Assembly: GCA_963965975.1 (NCBI GenBank)
Contig: OZ014411.1
Span: 13,904,501-13,968,500, forward strand
DNA: 64,000 bases
Source: Xestospongia bergquistia
Lineage: Eukaryota; Porifera; Demospongiae; Haplosclerida; Petrosiidae
Reading direction: 5' to 3'
Every line of letters starts with the position of its first letter. Within the stretch, counting starts at the first letter, position 1. A program made the translations under genes and the position numbers. Shown piece by piece: positions 12,297-24,900 of this stretch. The notes under the pieces are model-generated. The model had not been told where the DNA came from and made no database searches. It was given only the letters and a program-made list of their open reading frames with translations.

Positions 12297-12404
12297 CTTT
12301 ATACCAAATGACATTATATTTTAAGTATTTATAAAACTACTTATATAGTATTACTTTAAAGAATTTGCTTCATTGTTTTCGTACTATGAGGATCTTTATA
12401 ATGA

Positions 12405-12730
12405 TTGATGCTGTTACTATTCCTGTCTTGTGACGTGGGTATCAGGTAATAATGAAGTGAGTCCTTCAAGAATGAAGTTGTATGTCATTCTTTGACTCTT
12501 ATTAATTATTACTATGTTGATGCATATTCCTCCTAATGATGTCATTGCATTGCAGACACATCATATCATCAACTAAATAATGCTTTGACTGCGTTCTGTA
12601 CCAGTGTGTGTAAAGATTTGAATGTTGCATACTACAACTGTGTCACTGTGTTGAAGGCTCTTGTAAAACAGCATGATGTATTGTTTATAGATTACATTGA
12701 ATGCTGCAGAGCTTCCTTAATAGGTAGGAC
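12405..12730 (+). pseudogene. Fragment paralogous to the secreted Cys-rich gene at 9414
   Basis: IDAVTIP near 12408 matches ADAVTIP of the 9414 gene. LNNALTAFCTSVCKDLNVAY then YNCV (12570-12650) matches VNSAVNEFCSSECKDFFVAY then YNCI. VLFIDYIECCRA matches the FIDYMGCCGA region. Stops and a large deletion separate the pieces. Confidence 0.45.
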
Positions 12731-13257
12731 ATGAGTTCAATTTGACATTATGTAACATATTGATACTGATACTTGTCCATTGATTGGGCAACTAATTGGT
12801 TGATTTAATTAATAGATCTAGACATGTAGGAGGTATGAAGATTATGTTTAATGTCTAATTAGTTAGACACAAGAATTTTCATGGCTATATTTGGTCTAGG
12901 ACTGTACTGTGGAACTTATAATAGTACACTCCTCTTACTTCATATGTGTCTTTTATGAGAAGGCAGTTTTTGAAGTAAATGATCATGAACTGTCAATTTT
13001 ATATTCTAATTACTAATCAATTTAAAACAGGATATGTTGTCATTACTTTTAAATGTATTTTGTAGACATGTATTCAACCTATAGCTAAGTGATCATGAAT
13101 GGATTAAAATAATCTCTCTCATTTTAACAGTATATAGGTTGGTTTGACCCATTCATGTATATCATTTGGTTGTAAGCACCCCAACAGAAAGTAACATTGT
13201 ATTTATTGCAAAGCAAGCAAGAGCAAACTAGTACTGATATTGTACACTATATATACT
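12731..13257. other. Intergenic, nothing recognised
   Basis: AT-rich sequence without a supportable ORF. Confidence 0.35.
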
Positions 13258-13327
13258 AGTACTACGCTGGCCCGACGTTGCTTAACTTCAGTGTTTAGAT
13301 GGGAACTAACGTGGTATGGCCGCAGAC
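13258..13327 (-). pseudogene. Truncated 5S rRNA pseudogene
   Basis: Matches the 5' two thirds of the 5S genes (minus strand) from the terminal GTCTGCGGCC to GCGTAGTACT, with a 9-base internal deletion next to the GAACTAACGT junction. Its 3' part is missing. It shares the upstream flank motif AAAGAAACAGATAT with the 57.9-59.8 kb copies. Confidence 0.8.
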
Positions 13328-13489
13328 AAAGACTAAGGAAAGAAACAGATATCTATATCAGTATTATTACATGGGTCAAGAAGTGCTCTAATAGCTAAAT
13401 ATCCAAATATTGTATTCAATCAATCAGATTTTTTTAGAAATTTTAATACGAATCTTAAATCTATTTAAACTACTGGGAAACTACCTGTC

Positions 13490-14154
13490 AGTCATAGAGA
13501 TAACTTGCTTACAAAATATGCAATTGGTACTACAAACATTAAAATAACAAAGACAATTTCAGAAAATATTATTAGCATTAATTATCAATTTATTTATAAT
13601 TTATTGGCTGGTTTAACAAGTTTGACTGGCTTATTATTTGTTTATTTGACTGATGGTACCATCCCATAGTTATTTTCATGCACTTGCAGCTGTTGTTACA
13701 TTCACTCGTTGGAATCCTGTTCTATTGACTTTTATAATGTCTGCTATTTGGCATGGATGTTTTCCTGAATACTAAGTGACATTTGTTTATATATTACTGC
13801 TTACAATAGTTGGTTGAAAAGTATTTTATAGCATGTCTCCCCCCATCTTTCTCTCAGATTCATAGGTTGATTTGGTATAATTTCCAAAGTTCACCTTTAT
13901 TCAAGCATTACTCTCATCCCCTGGCTAAATATTCAACTGTTCTTTCCAGACATTTATATAGATTTATTAGCATAGTTCATATATTCATGAACTATGCTAA
14001 TAATTTTTTAAAAATTTATTGTCAACAAAGTACCAGTAAATCCTGGATGCTTTCTATCCTAATACAGGGTTGTGCAACATTTGTTAGCTCAGAATTGTAT
14101 TCATATATGCATAACAATAGAAGTGGACTAGAATTTATATTAAAGTGTAGTTGA
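13490..14154 (+). pseudogene. MBOAT acyltransferase exon fragment, copy 1
   Basis: Within a repeat shared with 58960-59460 and 59900-60350, 13692-13800 reads VVTFTRWNPVLLTFIMSAIW then HGCFPEY-stop-VTF. This matches the MBOAT active-site helix (V.TFLLSA.WHG..PGYY.TF, catalytic His in WHG). A TAA replaces the second Tyr in all three copies. A downstream reading IHRLIWYNFQSSPLF follows a plausible acceptor at 13857. Known MBOATs are ER phospholipid acyltransferases; this is a remnant. Confidence 0.5.
13964..14003. repeat. 17-bp inverted repeat, short loop
   Basis: TTATTAGCATAGTTCAT (13964-13980) and its exact reverse complement at 13987-14003, with a 6-nt spacer. Confidence 0.75.
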
Positions 14155-14428
14155 TTATGACAATATGTGTACTTGATAATCATAATGGTGTTGAGTAATT
14201 AATTATAAGATTATTTTTACTTGTAATACCTGCTGATTCTCTCTCACCCACTGTAATTAAGTAGACTAGAGTTAATTTGAAAGGGACTAGTTTGTGGTCT
14301 CAATATTTTTAAATGAATTATGAATTATGTGGCTTTGGAATTCAAGAACTACTGCATAGACTGATAAATTTACAATTAATAATTAATCTTTAATTTGCCT
14401 ATTACTTTTATATTTTTGAGATTCTTTT

Positions 14429-14468
14429 CATTATAATGTACTTCCACTAGTGGAAGTACATTATAATG
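14429..14468. repeat. Perfect 40-bp palindrome
   Basis: Continuous palindrome without a loop, centred on CTAG at 14447-14450; half-site CATTATAATGTACTTCCACT. Could extrude as a cruciform. No target duplication recognised. Confidence 0.85.
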
Positions 14469-14699
14469 TAATTATCACTTTATACTATACTGTACTATAT
14501 ACCTATACACCAATACTGTTGCAGTGGTTACACTATATATCATTACACTGAAAACAACAAGCCTCCAACACAATTAAATTGGGACTATTGGTTATTTTAT
14601 CACTACTAGAAGGTGTTGTGTAGTACCTTGGACAAACATTTCACTTTGTCAGTAGATATACAATTCTCCTAGCTCTAATTCACCTTAGTGACCTATCAA

Positions 14700-14935
14700 G
14701 GAATGTTGTCATACTAGCTCCACATTTGCAGAGTTTGACCAATGTACCAATGACTTCTGAAGTCTCTGAGGTAAAGAAATGCAATCTGTGGGAAATGGCC
14801 AATTGGAATTACAATAATTCCACAAAAAAATGGAAAGCCATATAGGGATACCAGTTATCCTGATATATTTGTAATGTTCCATTCCACTCTATCCACAAGA
14901 GTAGCTTGTGAAATGTTAAAGAAGGAAAAGCATAG
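14700..14935 (+). pseudogene. Decayed copy of the unknown ORF at 7300-7697
   Basis: Nucleotide similarity to 7440-7690 (NVVILAPHLQSLTNVPMTSE, LWEMANWNYNNSTKKWKA) with a stop after KAI and further lesions. There is no start and no continuous frame. Function unknown. Confidence 0.45.
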
Positions 14936-14949
14936 CAAGCAAATATTTC

Positions 14950-16150
14950 AGAAATTACCAAATTGCCTCTAAAGTCCAAGATCATCCCTAAAATGGTATA
15001 ATCATACTCAAATATATTAACTCTTATCTTAAACACTCCACATTAATTATATACAATTTGGCTGTTTACGTATATGTGGACAAACTGGGAAAATACTATT
15101 GTTAATACCGTATCTTATAATGTGCTTTAAGTTATAGTTGGTATTCATGTGACGTCTCTCTACTTAATAGTTACCAGTTACCTTCACAGCCAATAACTGA
15201 AGAAAAGAATCTTGTTACTCAGATAACTGAAATTAGCTAGCTATGAATGGGAAGTAATTGCTACTGTATTAGAAATTCAGACAGGCAACCTACATCATAG
15301 TCCTAAAGAAAACAAGAAAAACTTTTTAGTGTTATTGATAGCTGGTTAAATACTATACAAACTAATATTACATAGCAAGCAGTTTTTGATGCATTTGAGT
15401 GACCCATAGTGAATAAGTGTCATAGGAATAAAGACGAATACATATCTAAGAGTCCCAAACAATTAAATGTTATATTAACAGTAGCAGGCCTAGTGTCTTG
15501 TTTTTGTGTTGATCATATTTGAAGCTATGATACTTTTTATTAAAAAAACTATTGCTAATTTAGTCAAGTAAAGTTATAAATACAAAATTGTATTCTCAAT
15601 TTTTGGATGATAAATAAATCTTCTATAATATATGGCATGCACTTTCATTCCAAAATAGTTTGATATGTAGCAATTAATGTCAATTAATTAATAATGTACA
15701 TTACCTTTTTTTAAAATTGTTTCTTCAATATTTAGCTGATGCAGAATTATTTTTTAAAACATTTTAGCTTGTATTAGCTTAGCTCTAGAAAATTGTTTTA
15801 AACGTTTAATTATAAAGTCATTCTCAGCTTGTACACATAATTACATTGTGACAAAATGATACACATTGACATTATAGATCATGTAGCTAGTTGAACAAGT
15901 GTACATACACTTTTTATAAGCATGCACTTGTAATACTGCATGTATCATTGCTGTAACCTATAATAATTAACTGCGTTTACATCATTCATTATTTTTTATA
16001 TGCAAGTATTCTAAATAATTTAAATGCTGTTTCTAATGGACACAATTGGTCTTATTAGCTAATATATATTGACCAGAGATGGAATCTTGCTCAATGTGTA
16101 AGTTTGCTTCTCTCATTCCATGGATATCCTTGCCTTCAATGACATCAATA
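14950..16150. other. AT-rich intergenic DNA, nothing recognised
   Basis: No supportable gene on either strand; scattered short ORFs without family resemblance. Confidence 0.35.
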
Positions 16151-16157
16151 TCACATC

Positions 16158-16226
16158 GGGGAGAGAGAGAGAGAGACAGAGAGAGACAGAGACAGAGACA
16201 GAGACAGAGACAGAGAGATCTAGAGA
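16158..16226. repeat. GA/GACA microsatellite
   Basis: Imperfect GAGAGACAGAGACAGA tandem array. The ORFs across it (RQRQRQ, LCLCLCL) are artefacts of the repeat. Confidence 0.9.
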
Positions 16227-16650
16227 GAGGGCTAAATTTAAAGTTATATATCTTCATGTCCTTCACTACTGAATTCCTATATCAATGTGCACTTCTTTGT
16301 TGTTTTGTATACATATGGAAAATCCATAAATATGTATATTTAAATTAAAAAATTGATAATAAAGTATTGTACAGTACATTGTACATTGTACAGTTGATCT
16401 CTCCTCTATATAAGCACATGCACTTACAAAATGCTTTGATTACTCCAAGAACACTAATACTTAAGCTTGTTAATACTGTGTGTGTGAAGTATTCTGTTTA
16501 TTACATTCTTGTCTTGAGTGAAGTTAATAAACTTCATTGTGATATCCATTTTCTCTTTATAATTAGATTGCAAATACATATCCGTCAAAGGCATTTGGTT
16601 GGCTGTAGACCACATGACAAATTTTATTTAACCCCATTCTTGTGAGAAGC

Positions 16651-16688
16651 GGCTAAAGACAGGAATGTAAATATTCCTGTCTTTAGCC
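16651..16688. repeat. 16-bp inverted repeat near the copy 2 promoter
   Basis: GGCTAAAGACAGGAAT (16651-16666) and its reverse complement (16673-16688). A further inverted match (TGAGAAGCGGCTAAA and TTTAGCCGTTTCTCA) brackets the following 40 bases, so it may be a small nested MITE. Confidence 0.6.
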
Positions 16689-16775
16689 ACTCGTTTCCTG
16701 TGGAACACTGTGTTTAGCCGTTTCTCAAGGGCAGTTGCTAGATTCTCAGTAGAAGTGATTTCATCTTCGTGTTCT

Positions 16776-16783
16776 TGACGTCA
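16776..16783. promoter_or_regulatory. CRE-like palindrome TGACGTCA
   Basis: Perfect TGACGTCA octamer about 50 bp before a good splice donor (TAAG/gtaagt at 16834/16835). It lies in the presumed promoter or 5'UTR region of the ankyrin-ZU5-death gene starting at 17594. It matches the CREB/ATF consensus; function is inferred from position only, and one octamer can occur by chance. Confidence 0.3.
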
Positions 16784-16834
16784 TAGTTAAAAGAGTTGTA
16801 GTGACTTAACTTTGACCTCCTTGAGTAATATAAG

Positions 16835-17562
16835 GTAAGTTTAATTTTTGTCATTATGTTAAACCCCAGCACACTCAGTCATACCATTGTTAAGACTGAG
16901 GTCCATCCCTTAGTTGCCACAAAAGATATTGAAACTTTGGAGTTTTAGTCTTAATAGAAGCCTTGCTTTGTATTAAATATAGAAATTGTTGAAAACTGAA
17001 ATTATGCTATGTAAAAGCTCCCAAACCTGTCCTGAAATGTACTGCTATATATCTCTTTTTTTCTGTCATGACTATTGAGCAGTAGTAATCGGAAGGTGTA
17101 TCAATGGTTTTATATAAAGGCTTTAGTCATTTGTTAAGACTGTAGAAAAGCTAGGTATATATGTTTAAGTGCATTCAATAAGGGTCTCTAAAATGCTATA
17201 AATGTAGATAGACTGAAGATATAGAAGCTAAGAAAATCTAACTTTATATTGGTATAATCACAGGTTGTAATATATCTTGGTACAAAGTGTTCCATTGTTA
17301 ATCATCCAATGTAGTTATATTGTTAATATTGTCTATATTATCATAAGCGTGGAACGATTATTAAACTGGACATTTTCCAAATGTCACATCCAGAATATTT
17401 CCTAGGCCTGGTCGTCATTTCAAGAACAGTGTATTCATCTAGTACTAAAACATAACAAAATGGCAGCCAAGAAGTACTCCAGATATTATTAACAATAATT
17501 ACATATTTTGGCAAACTCAATACTCGTTATCCTTTATAAAATAAAACTGTTACCTATTTTAG
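16835..17562 (+). other. Probable 5'UTR intron of the copy 2 ankyrin-ZU5-death gene
   Basis: A strong donor (AAG/gtaagttt) at 16835 pairs with a pyrimidine-rich acceptor ending in tattttag at 17562. The next exon carries the leader and start ATG 17594. This would give a non-coding first exon ending at 16834. It is inferred from splice signals; no transcript was available. Confidence 0.35.
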
Positions 17563-17593
17563 GTGAATTATAAGGGATTTCCGATCATGAAGC

Positions 17594-19590
17594 ATGGCTG
17601 CTATAAAACGCTTAATTGATAAAAGGAAACAAGTAAGTTTGTATGCTATATATAGTCTGTTTGCGTTCACCTTGTCGCTAGAAATTGGTAGTGGGTATAC
17701 ATACCACAGATCATAAATTAAATACTTGTGGTGTTAATCTTGTATCACATGAAAATAAAAGCCAATGTGTCCGTGTGTATAGAGTTGATTTTCTTTTCTT
17801 GTAAGAACAAATTTATTAGCTACAGTAGTACAGTACTTTACCTATATTTATATGATTAAACTTTACAGTTAGAATGTATTTCTATCTATACTGGTTTCTC
17901 TCTTCAAACGACAGCCATTTTATTGATTAACGAAATTCACGAGATCCCATTCCTCGTGGTCAATGGCATCTCCTATACTTTGCTTATGGAAAGTACAACA
18001 AATCTTGTTCTTGTGGGTCCTATCATATAAAAAATGACGTAAAAGAACCGGATGGTCGTCAGAAGATCACTTGACTTTAAAAAGTTATGATAATTTTTTT
18101 ACTGGCAAGGTGAACACGAACAGACTATAGTATGTACTATAGTGTAATGCAGTTTATACAATGTGTATCTCCTTATCAACATATACAATAGCTAAACAGT
18201 CCATCTGAAAAATGTGCATTGTGAATTTATTTATAGTATAAAATTATAGATACAAGCAGCCTAATTGTAGACAAATGCACATTAATCGATACAAGCAAAA
18301 ATTGAGTTGACAAAGCAGAATAATAATAAATAATTACTAAGAAACCAGTTTATTACTAATCAAAACGTATTGGATCTGTGTTCTATTCTTAATTATATTT
18401 TACACGTGAAATAAGCAACTTTACAATAACTATAATCAAGTAATAATTATATTTATCAAATATTCAGATATTCTGTGTTATGTTAACCTTACATTGCATA
18501 CCAATTGCTAATGAACACAACTTCATTAATGAAAAATAATATAATTAATAATCTAATATTAATATAATATCCATAATTTTACTCTTCCTTGCCATAGAAT
18601 GAAGAGTTAGTTATTAGTGTTATACTTGGGGACATAGAATCTGTGAAATCATGTCTTGAGAATGGAGCTAATGTTAATACTACTAAAAATGAGGTATAGT
18701 AACTATATAATACATATGAAGCTAATATTATAATAACAATATTATTACCAATACCATGTTGATTATGTGTCTAATAAAGTTAATGTATCTCATTTACTTA
18801 TTATAAATGTTAAAGTGGAATTGATTTAGTAATTTATGGTGTGTTGTTCTTAATTTTTTATATATTTTGTATGTGATTTTAAAGTTCAAACTCATTCTTA
18901 ATAAAGTAATTACTTTTTAATAAATTTTACATTTTAATTAGGACCAAGAAACTCCTTTATGCCTAGCAGCAAAGTATTATTATCCTGATGTAGTGTCAGT
19001 ATTAATAATTGCTGGAGGAGATCCCAATTTTACTCGTAATAAGGTAATTAAGAAAGTTCTAAAGACAAATTACTTAAACAGTGTATTACTCAAACAGTAT
19101 GTTGACTGTAATTTTATTGTTTTTGGGTTTTTAACAATTTTATAGGACCGAAGAACACCTTTACATATTGCATCACATAAAGGTTATACAGAAATAGCGT
19201 CTCAATTAATAGAGGCTGGAGGAGACCCTAATGCTGCAAATAAAGTAATGTCTAACATTAAATGTTTGATTGTGCACACATTGTATGCACATGTCCATTT
19301 CTAATCATTTTATCTTATTACTATATAAACTTATATATATATATATATATTAATTTTAATTAATTGAAATGAACTGGTATTTGTAAAGTCACTTTGTTTA
19401 CTTTTAGGATCAAAAGACACCTTTGCACATTGCAGCAGATAAAAGTCACACTGAAATTGTGTCACTGTTAATACAGGCTGGAGGAAATCCTAATGCTACT
19501 GATAATGTAATGTCTAGTATTAAAATTTTGATTATGCATACATTATGTCCATGTCCATTTTTCATCATTTTCTCTTATCATTATGTCTAC

Positions 19591-19639
<49 letters not shown>

Positions 19640-19824
19640 TACTTTTAGCAAGGAAAAACACCTTTACATCGTGCAGCATATTATGATCACACTGACGTGG
19701 TGTCACTGTTAATACAGGCTGGGGGAAATCCTAATGCTACTGATAATGTAATGTCTAGTATTAAACTTTTGATTATGCATACATTATGTCCATGTCCATT
19801 TTTCATCATTTTCTCTTATCATTA

Positions 19825-19869
<45 letters not shown>

Positions 19870-21866
19870 TTTAATTCATCGAAAAAAACTGGTCTTTGTA
19901 AGGTCACATTTGTTTACTTTTAGTGGGAAGAAACACCTTTACATTGTGCAGCATATTATGGTCACACTGATGTGGTCACACTGTTAATACAGGCTGGAGG
20001 AAATCCTAATGCTACTAATAAAGTAATGTGACCTTTTCCATTTATACACAAACTTTCATTATTCCCATTTAATTGTAGCCATTTTAATTTCTTAGTGAGA
20101 ATAATGGAAAATTATGGGTGGAACTGCCTATTTAGATGTGGCATGATATTGTATCTTATTCCACCATAATAACTACTGTAATAATGTGTTTATTATGTAT
20201 ATGTTATGAATATGATTATCTGTTCCTGTCCCACTATAATTTGATCTTGTGTATACTATATAAGTGTTATATGGGTTGTATTAAAAGAATGTTCTATATG
20301 TCTGTGACTCTCTCTCAAGTTGTCACAACTACAAAAGTAGAAGCCTTATTAAGTATACCGTAGATCAGGAAAATTTAACATGTAAATTTTTTACATGAAA
20401 CTTTGTAACGTGTAAGTTTCCCGATCTACGGTTTATTTACACAGAAGGTATGTTGTCACATAAGGATAAGGTATCCACTTTAAGGAGTCTTGTGTCAAGC
20501 ATTTAGGAAAGTACTGTTTGCATAATGCTTGGAAGTAGCCTCTGTAAGAGACCCTTCTTTAATGATTTATAATCAATCATATTCATGAGGAAAAACGGAG
20601 GTCATTAAGTGAAGTTTTTCTTGTATTCTAAAAATCAAGAAACTGGTATACTTACAGTACATTATGATTTGAATTAGTTATTTTTTGCTTTGTTCTACAC
20701 ATTATATTTGTGCTTCATTCTTTCTGAGACATGTATAACATGTACTTGTTAGTAATTAGAGCATAGAGCAATGCCCTGTTATATAGTATATCATGAGTAC
20801 ACTCATTGAATTTGTATCATTTAAAAAATACATTGTTGACATATTTTAACTAATTTATAATTCAAATTAAAATAACACAAATAATTAAATAAAAATTTCT
20901 AAAAAAATTATTAAATGTAACGATGGTGGTAACAATATCTTAAATAAAACCAAAGTAGGAATGGGAGTATGGACATCTCTACATAGTAGCCCCAGATAAG
21001 TACTTATTAACAATTTTTATTTGAAAGTTATATTTTACTGTATTGTAAGTACATTCCTTAAGCAAAATCTTTACTTTCTATCTAAATAAGCGGTCTTTTA
21101 CTATTGACATCTTAATCTGACTGTTTATCCCATACTAATGTCGCAACAACAAACCATTATGCCATTGATAATGTGGCTTCTATGTAGTGATGTCCATGCT
21201 GGCATTCCTACTTTGGGCATGTTTGAGATGTTTTTTCCACCATCCCTTCATTTAATGATTTTTTTAGAATTTTTTACTTGTGTAATATATATCTAGAACA
21301 ATTTCTCACTTTTGTAATATATGTATATATAAATTATATACAGAGGTTGAAGTAGATACATGATTTTTATACCAATATTCATCAGCCAGATTTGCCTACC
21401 AAGACTGAAGTGTATTACTGACTTGTACCATGTTGACCCAATTGATTGCTTCATTTCAATGACTGAATTAGATATGCTGCATACTGCTACTTTAGACATA
21501 TGTATATATTTGTTTTCTTTAGTTGTGAGTTCTGTAAATGTTGATACTGCTGAGTTATTTATTAAGGTAGATAAGGCAACAATTTCAACTAAATCTTGGA
21601 AATCATAGCCTCAGAAAAGGGTATATAAGAATTTATACTAGGAGGTGTATTATTATTATTGTCTGGAAATGGAGCAGTCTGGTTGGTTAACTATGACATA
21701 ACATGTACAATATGTACTATATTGCTGTAATGAACTACTTTATTTTGTTTGTATTTTCATGTTCAGAAACAACTAACACCTTTACAAAAAGCAATGCTCA
21801 ATAATTATACTGAAACTGCATCATTACTAAAGGAGTATAGAAGAGATCCTAGTATTTATACAAAGG

Positions 21867-21913
<47 letters not shown>

Positions 21914-24900
21914 GGAGTTTTTTATGTCTTACTCTACTTGATGTCACTCTTATTCAATGATATCATTTCCTTTATGTCCAGAAAAGACCCTTGCATTGGG
22001 CAGCAAAAAATGATAAGGCAGCATTAGTTGAAATGTTAATACTGGCTGGAGAAGATCCCAATATTGTTGATCAAGTAATAATGCATAATGTAATATCTTA
22101 TTAAAACACTAATCCTTCATTCAAATTCATGTTTTATACTTGAGTTAGTATATATAATTGTCAAAGAAAGTAATATAAGTGAACATTAATTCTTATTAAC
22201 AAATTTCAAAAAGTATTAATAAATTGCTACTTTAGCCACTGAAAATAATTTTGAAAGCATTTATCATTGAGTAATGATTGGTATTGTTTATTAGCATTTA
22301 GCAGACACATTATAATTGCAAGATTTAAGTCCCTCCCTGCTACTGTTTTTGCATTGAGTAGATGCAAATGATAATAAAGAAATCTTTGTCTGAAATAATA
22401 AGTTGTTAACTTAATATAGTGATTTGTCATAAGCTATTTTTCCTAAAAGAACATCATTTGTTAATATTATTTGAATTTTTTAGGATAATAATACTTCATT
22501 ACATTTAGCCTGTAAACATGGTCATCTTGATGTTATACGTTGCTTGGTACATCATGGAGCGAGTACAACTATTAAGAATAGTGAGGGCAACATTCCATTG
22601 GATGAATGTCAAGATAAAGACAAATATAATATTGTGGATATCTTTGATTCTTTCAAAGGTAGTAAGAGATACATGATATATTTAGTGATACAAAAGAAAA
22701 GAAGTTTTATTCTAGGAACTCAGTAATAAATTAGAGAGGCTTAGCAGCCAGCATTCCAAATAAAGCTACAATTATAAGCTTAATATAATTATTATATCTT
22801 ATGATATTACTGATATGTTAACATTTTCTCCTTTGTAGAAATAGCATATGACACTAAGGATCTGGAAACTAATGACATGGTATGTTTTCATCTCCATCAG
22901 TAAACTAGTTGATTTTATTAATTCAATAGTCATTTGTTCAGCATGGGACAACAGAAAAAACAATTTAATTAAATTGTTGTTGTGATTTTACAAGTCTTGA
23001 GCTTCTTTGTTTGTATACACATGTACATGAGAATGTATCTACATGATGTTACAGTTAGCACCATGCAAGCATATAAATGAATAAAACTTGAAGACTAAAA
23101 GTTACTTTGTATTAATTTTGAGAAGTTATGTTTGTCATAATTATCTATCCAGTTCCTGATTTAACAATTTGTATATATACAGTTTTTGTGACATGAATAA
23201 ACATCACCACATTAAGTTGCTTTAGTAGTTAACTTGAAATCTTTCTTCCCACAGGTATTAATCACTGCTGTTAGAAATGGAGATATTGAAAAAGCAAGAG
23301 TAGCTCTTAATAAAGGAGCTAATGCTAATGCTCAGAATGGGGTAAATAAATTAGTAAACACTAAACGTGTTCACAGTATATGAGAAAGTTATAGTATTGC
23401 TGTTAATACAAGCTAATGAGGCACAAATATTGCTACTATGAAGGAGCATTTAGTTGTTAACCCTGAAGGGTCAAATGATGTGTGTACTTTCAAAAGTTCA
23501 AATTGCTTGGAGGACTACTTTTACATAAATTATCTACAAAGCTTTTCTGGTTATCTCCTAATTATAATAAACCTTTACAGAAGATGTTGTCTCATACTGT
23601 ATTGTGGGACAGTAAATGGCAATACTGGACAACCCTCGCCTTTAGTCCTGTTAGTCCATCCCTTCCCTTTGTCCCTAAGGAACTAATGGACAGTAAAAGA
23701 TGTCCTATGGACTCCTTTAACATTGCCTTTAGTCATGCTTGTCCCTAAGGAACTATGGACAGTAAATGATGTCCTCTACAGACTCCTTTAACATTACCTT
23801 TAGTCCTGCTTGTCCATCTCTTCCCTTTGTCCCTAAGGGACTAATAGACAGTAAAAGATGTCCTATGGACTCCTTTAACATTGCCTTTAGTCAAGCTTGT
23901 CCATCCCTTCCCTTTGTCCCTAAGGGACTAATAAACAGTAAAAGATGTCCTATGGACTCCTTTAACATTGCCTTTAGTCCTGCTTGTCCCTAAGGGACTA
24001 ATGGACAGTAAAGGATGTCCTATGTACTCCTTTAACATTGCCTTTAGTCCTGCTTGTCCATCTCTTCCCTTTGACCCTAAGGGACTAATGGATGGTGCTA
24101 GTGCACTCTCTTATCATTGCTCTATTAAAAGGACTAATGGACACAACAGATATCAGCAAATTACATGGAATGATTAATTTTGTTATAAACAAATATACAT
24201 GTACTTTTCACATGACCTTAATTATAATTATACCAATATACCTTCATAAAGCAGGCTGTTCCAAAGGAATAAGACAAAATGGCAGCATTTGCTAAAAAAT
24301 TAATGAAATTTGGAGTCTTATTGCCTGAATACTCTCAAGCATTAATAAAGCCTGAGATAAATTTGTAAGTTATGTGAAAATTCTTAGTTCATAGATACCA
24401 TATAGTGGGAAATTTTTGACGATAATCATTTTCACTCTTTTTTGGGTTTTATTACATACTATGAAATTTAATACCATTTTTAACTATGCTCCTGTGTTAT
24501 AAGTCTCTTAGTCATTGTTTGCAAGTCTTGTTTTAATGGCTCTGTATCAGTATTTCTTTACCAAAAGAGAAGCTCCAATACTTCTTTCCTCTCTTGTAGT
24601 AACACGTGTAGAAAAACAGGCATAGCCTGCTGTTATCATCATGCGGATCTGCAAATTTTAATTTATTCACAAAAATTGTGAAAATCACAAAGATTGTGAC
24701 CCTCAAAATTCCCACTATATGGTAACTATCCCTAATCTTCCTAGGGAGTATCCCAAAGGTACAAAGAGGAAATCCTTGAATTCTGATGTAGATATTTTTA
24801 CACCTCACAAGAAATCCCCACAAATCTCCTCATAATACTCCACAAAAGAGTCCCAGAAACCTGACAACAAATTTATTGCTATACATGAACCTGTATAAGT

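Noticed and set aside
16079..16348. ORFs with RQRQRQ or LCLCLC runs
   Set aside because: Translations of the GA/GACA microsatellite.
23766..23993. Protein of tandem 29-residue repeats
   Set aside because: The frame is a by-product of an 87-bp repeat period within an intron; no start context or splice link to neighbouring exons.
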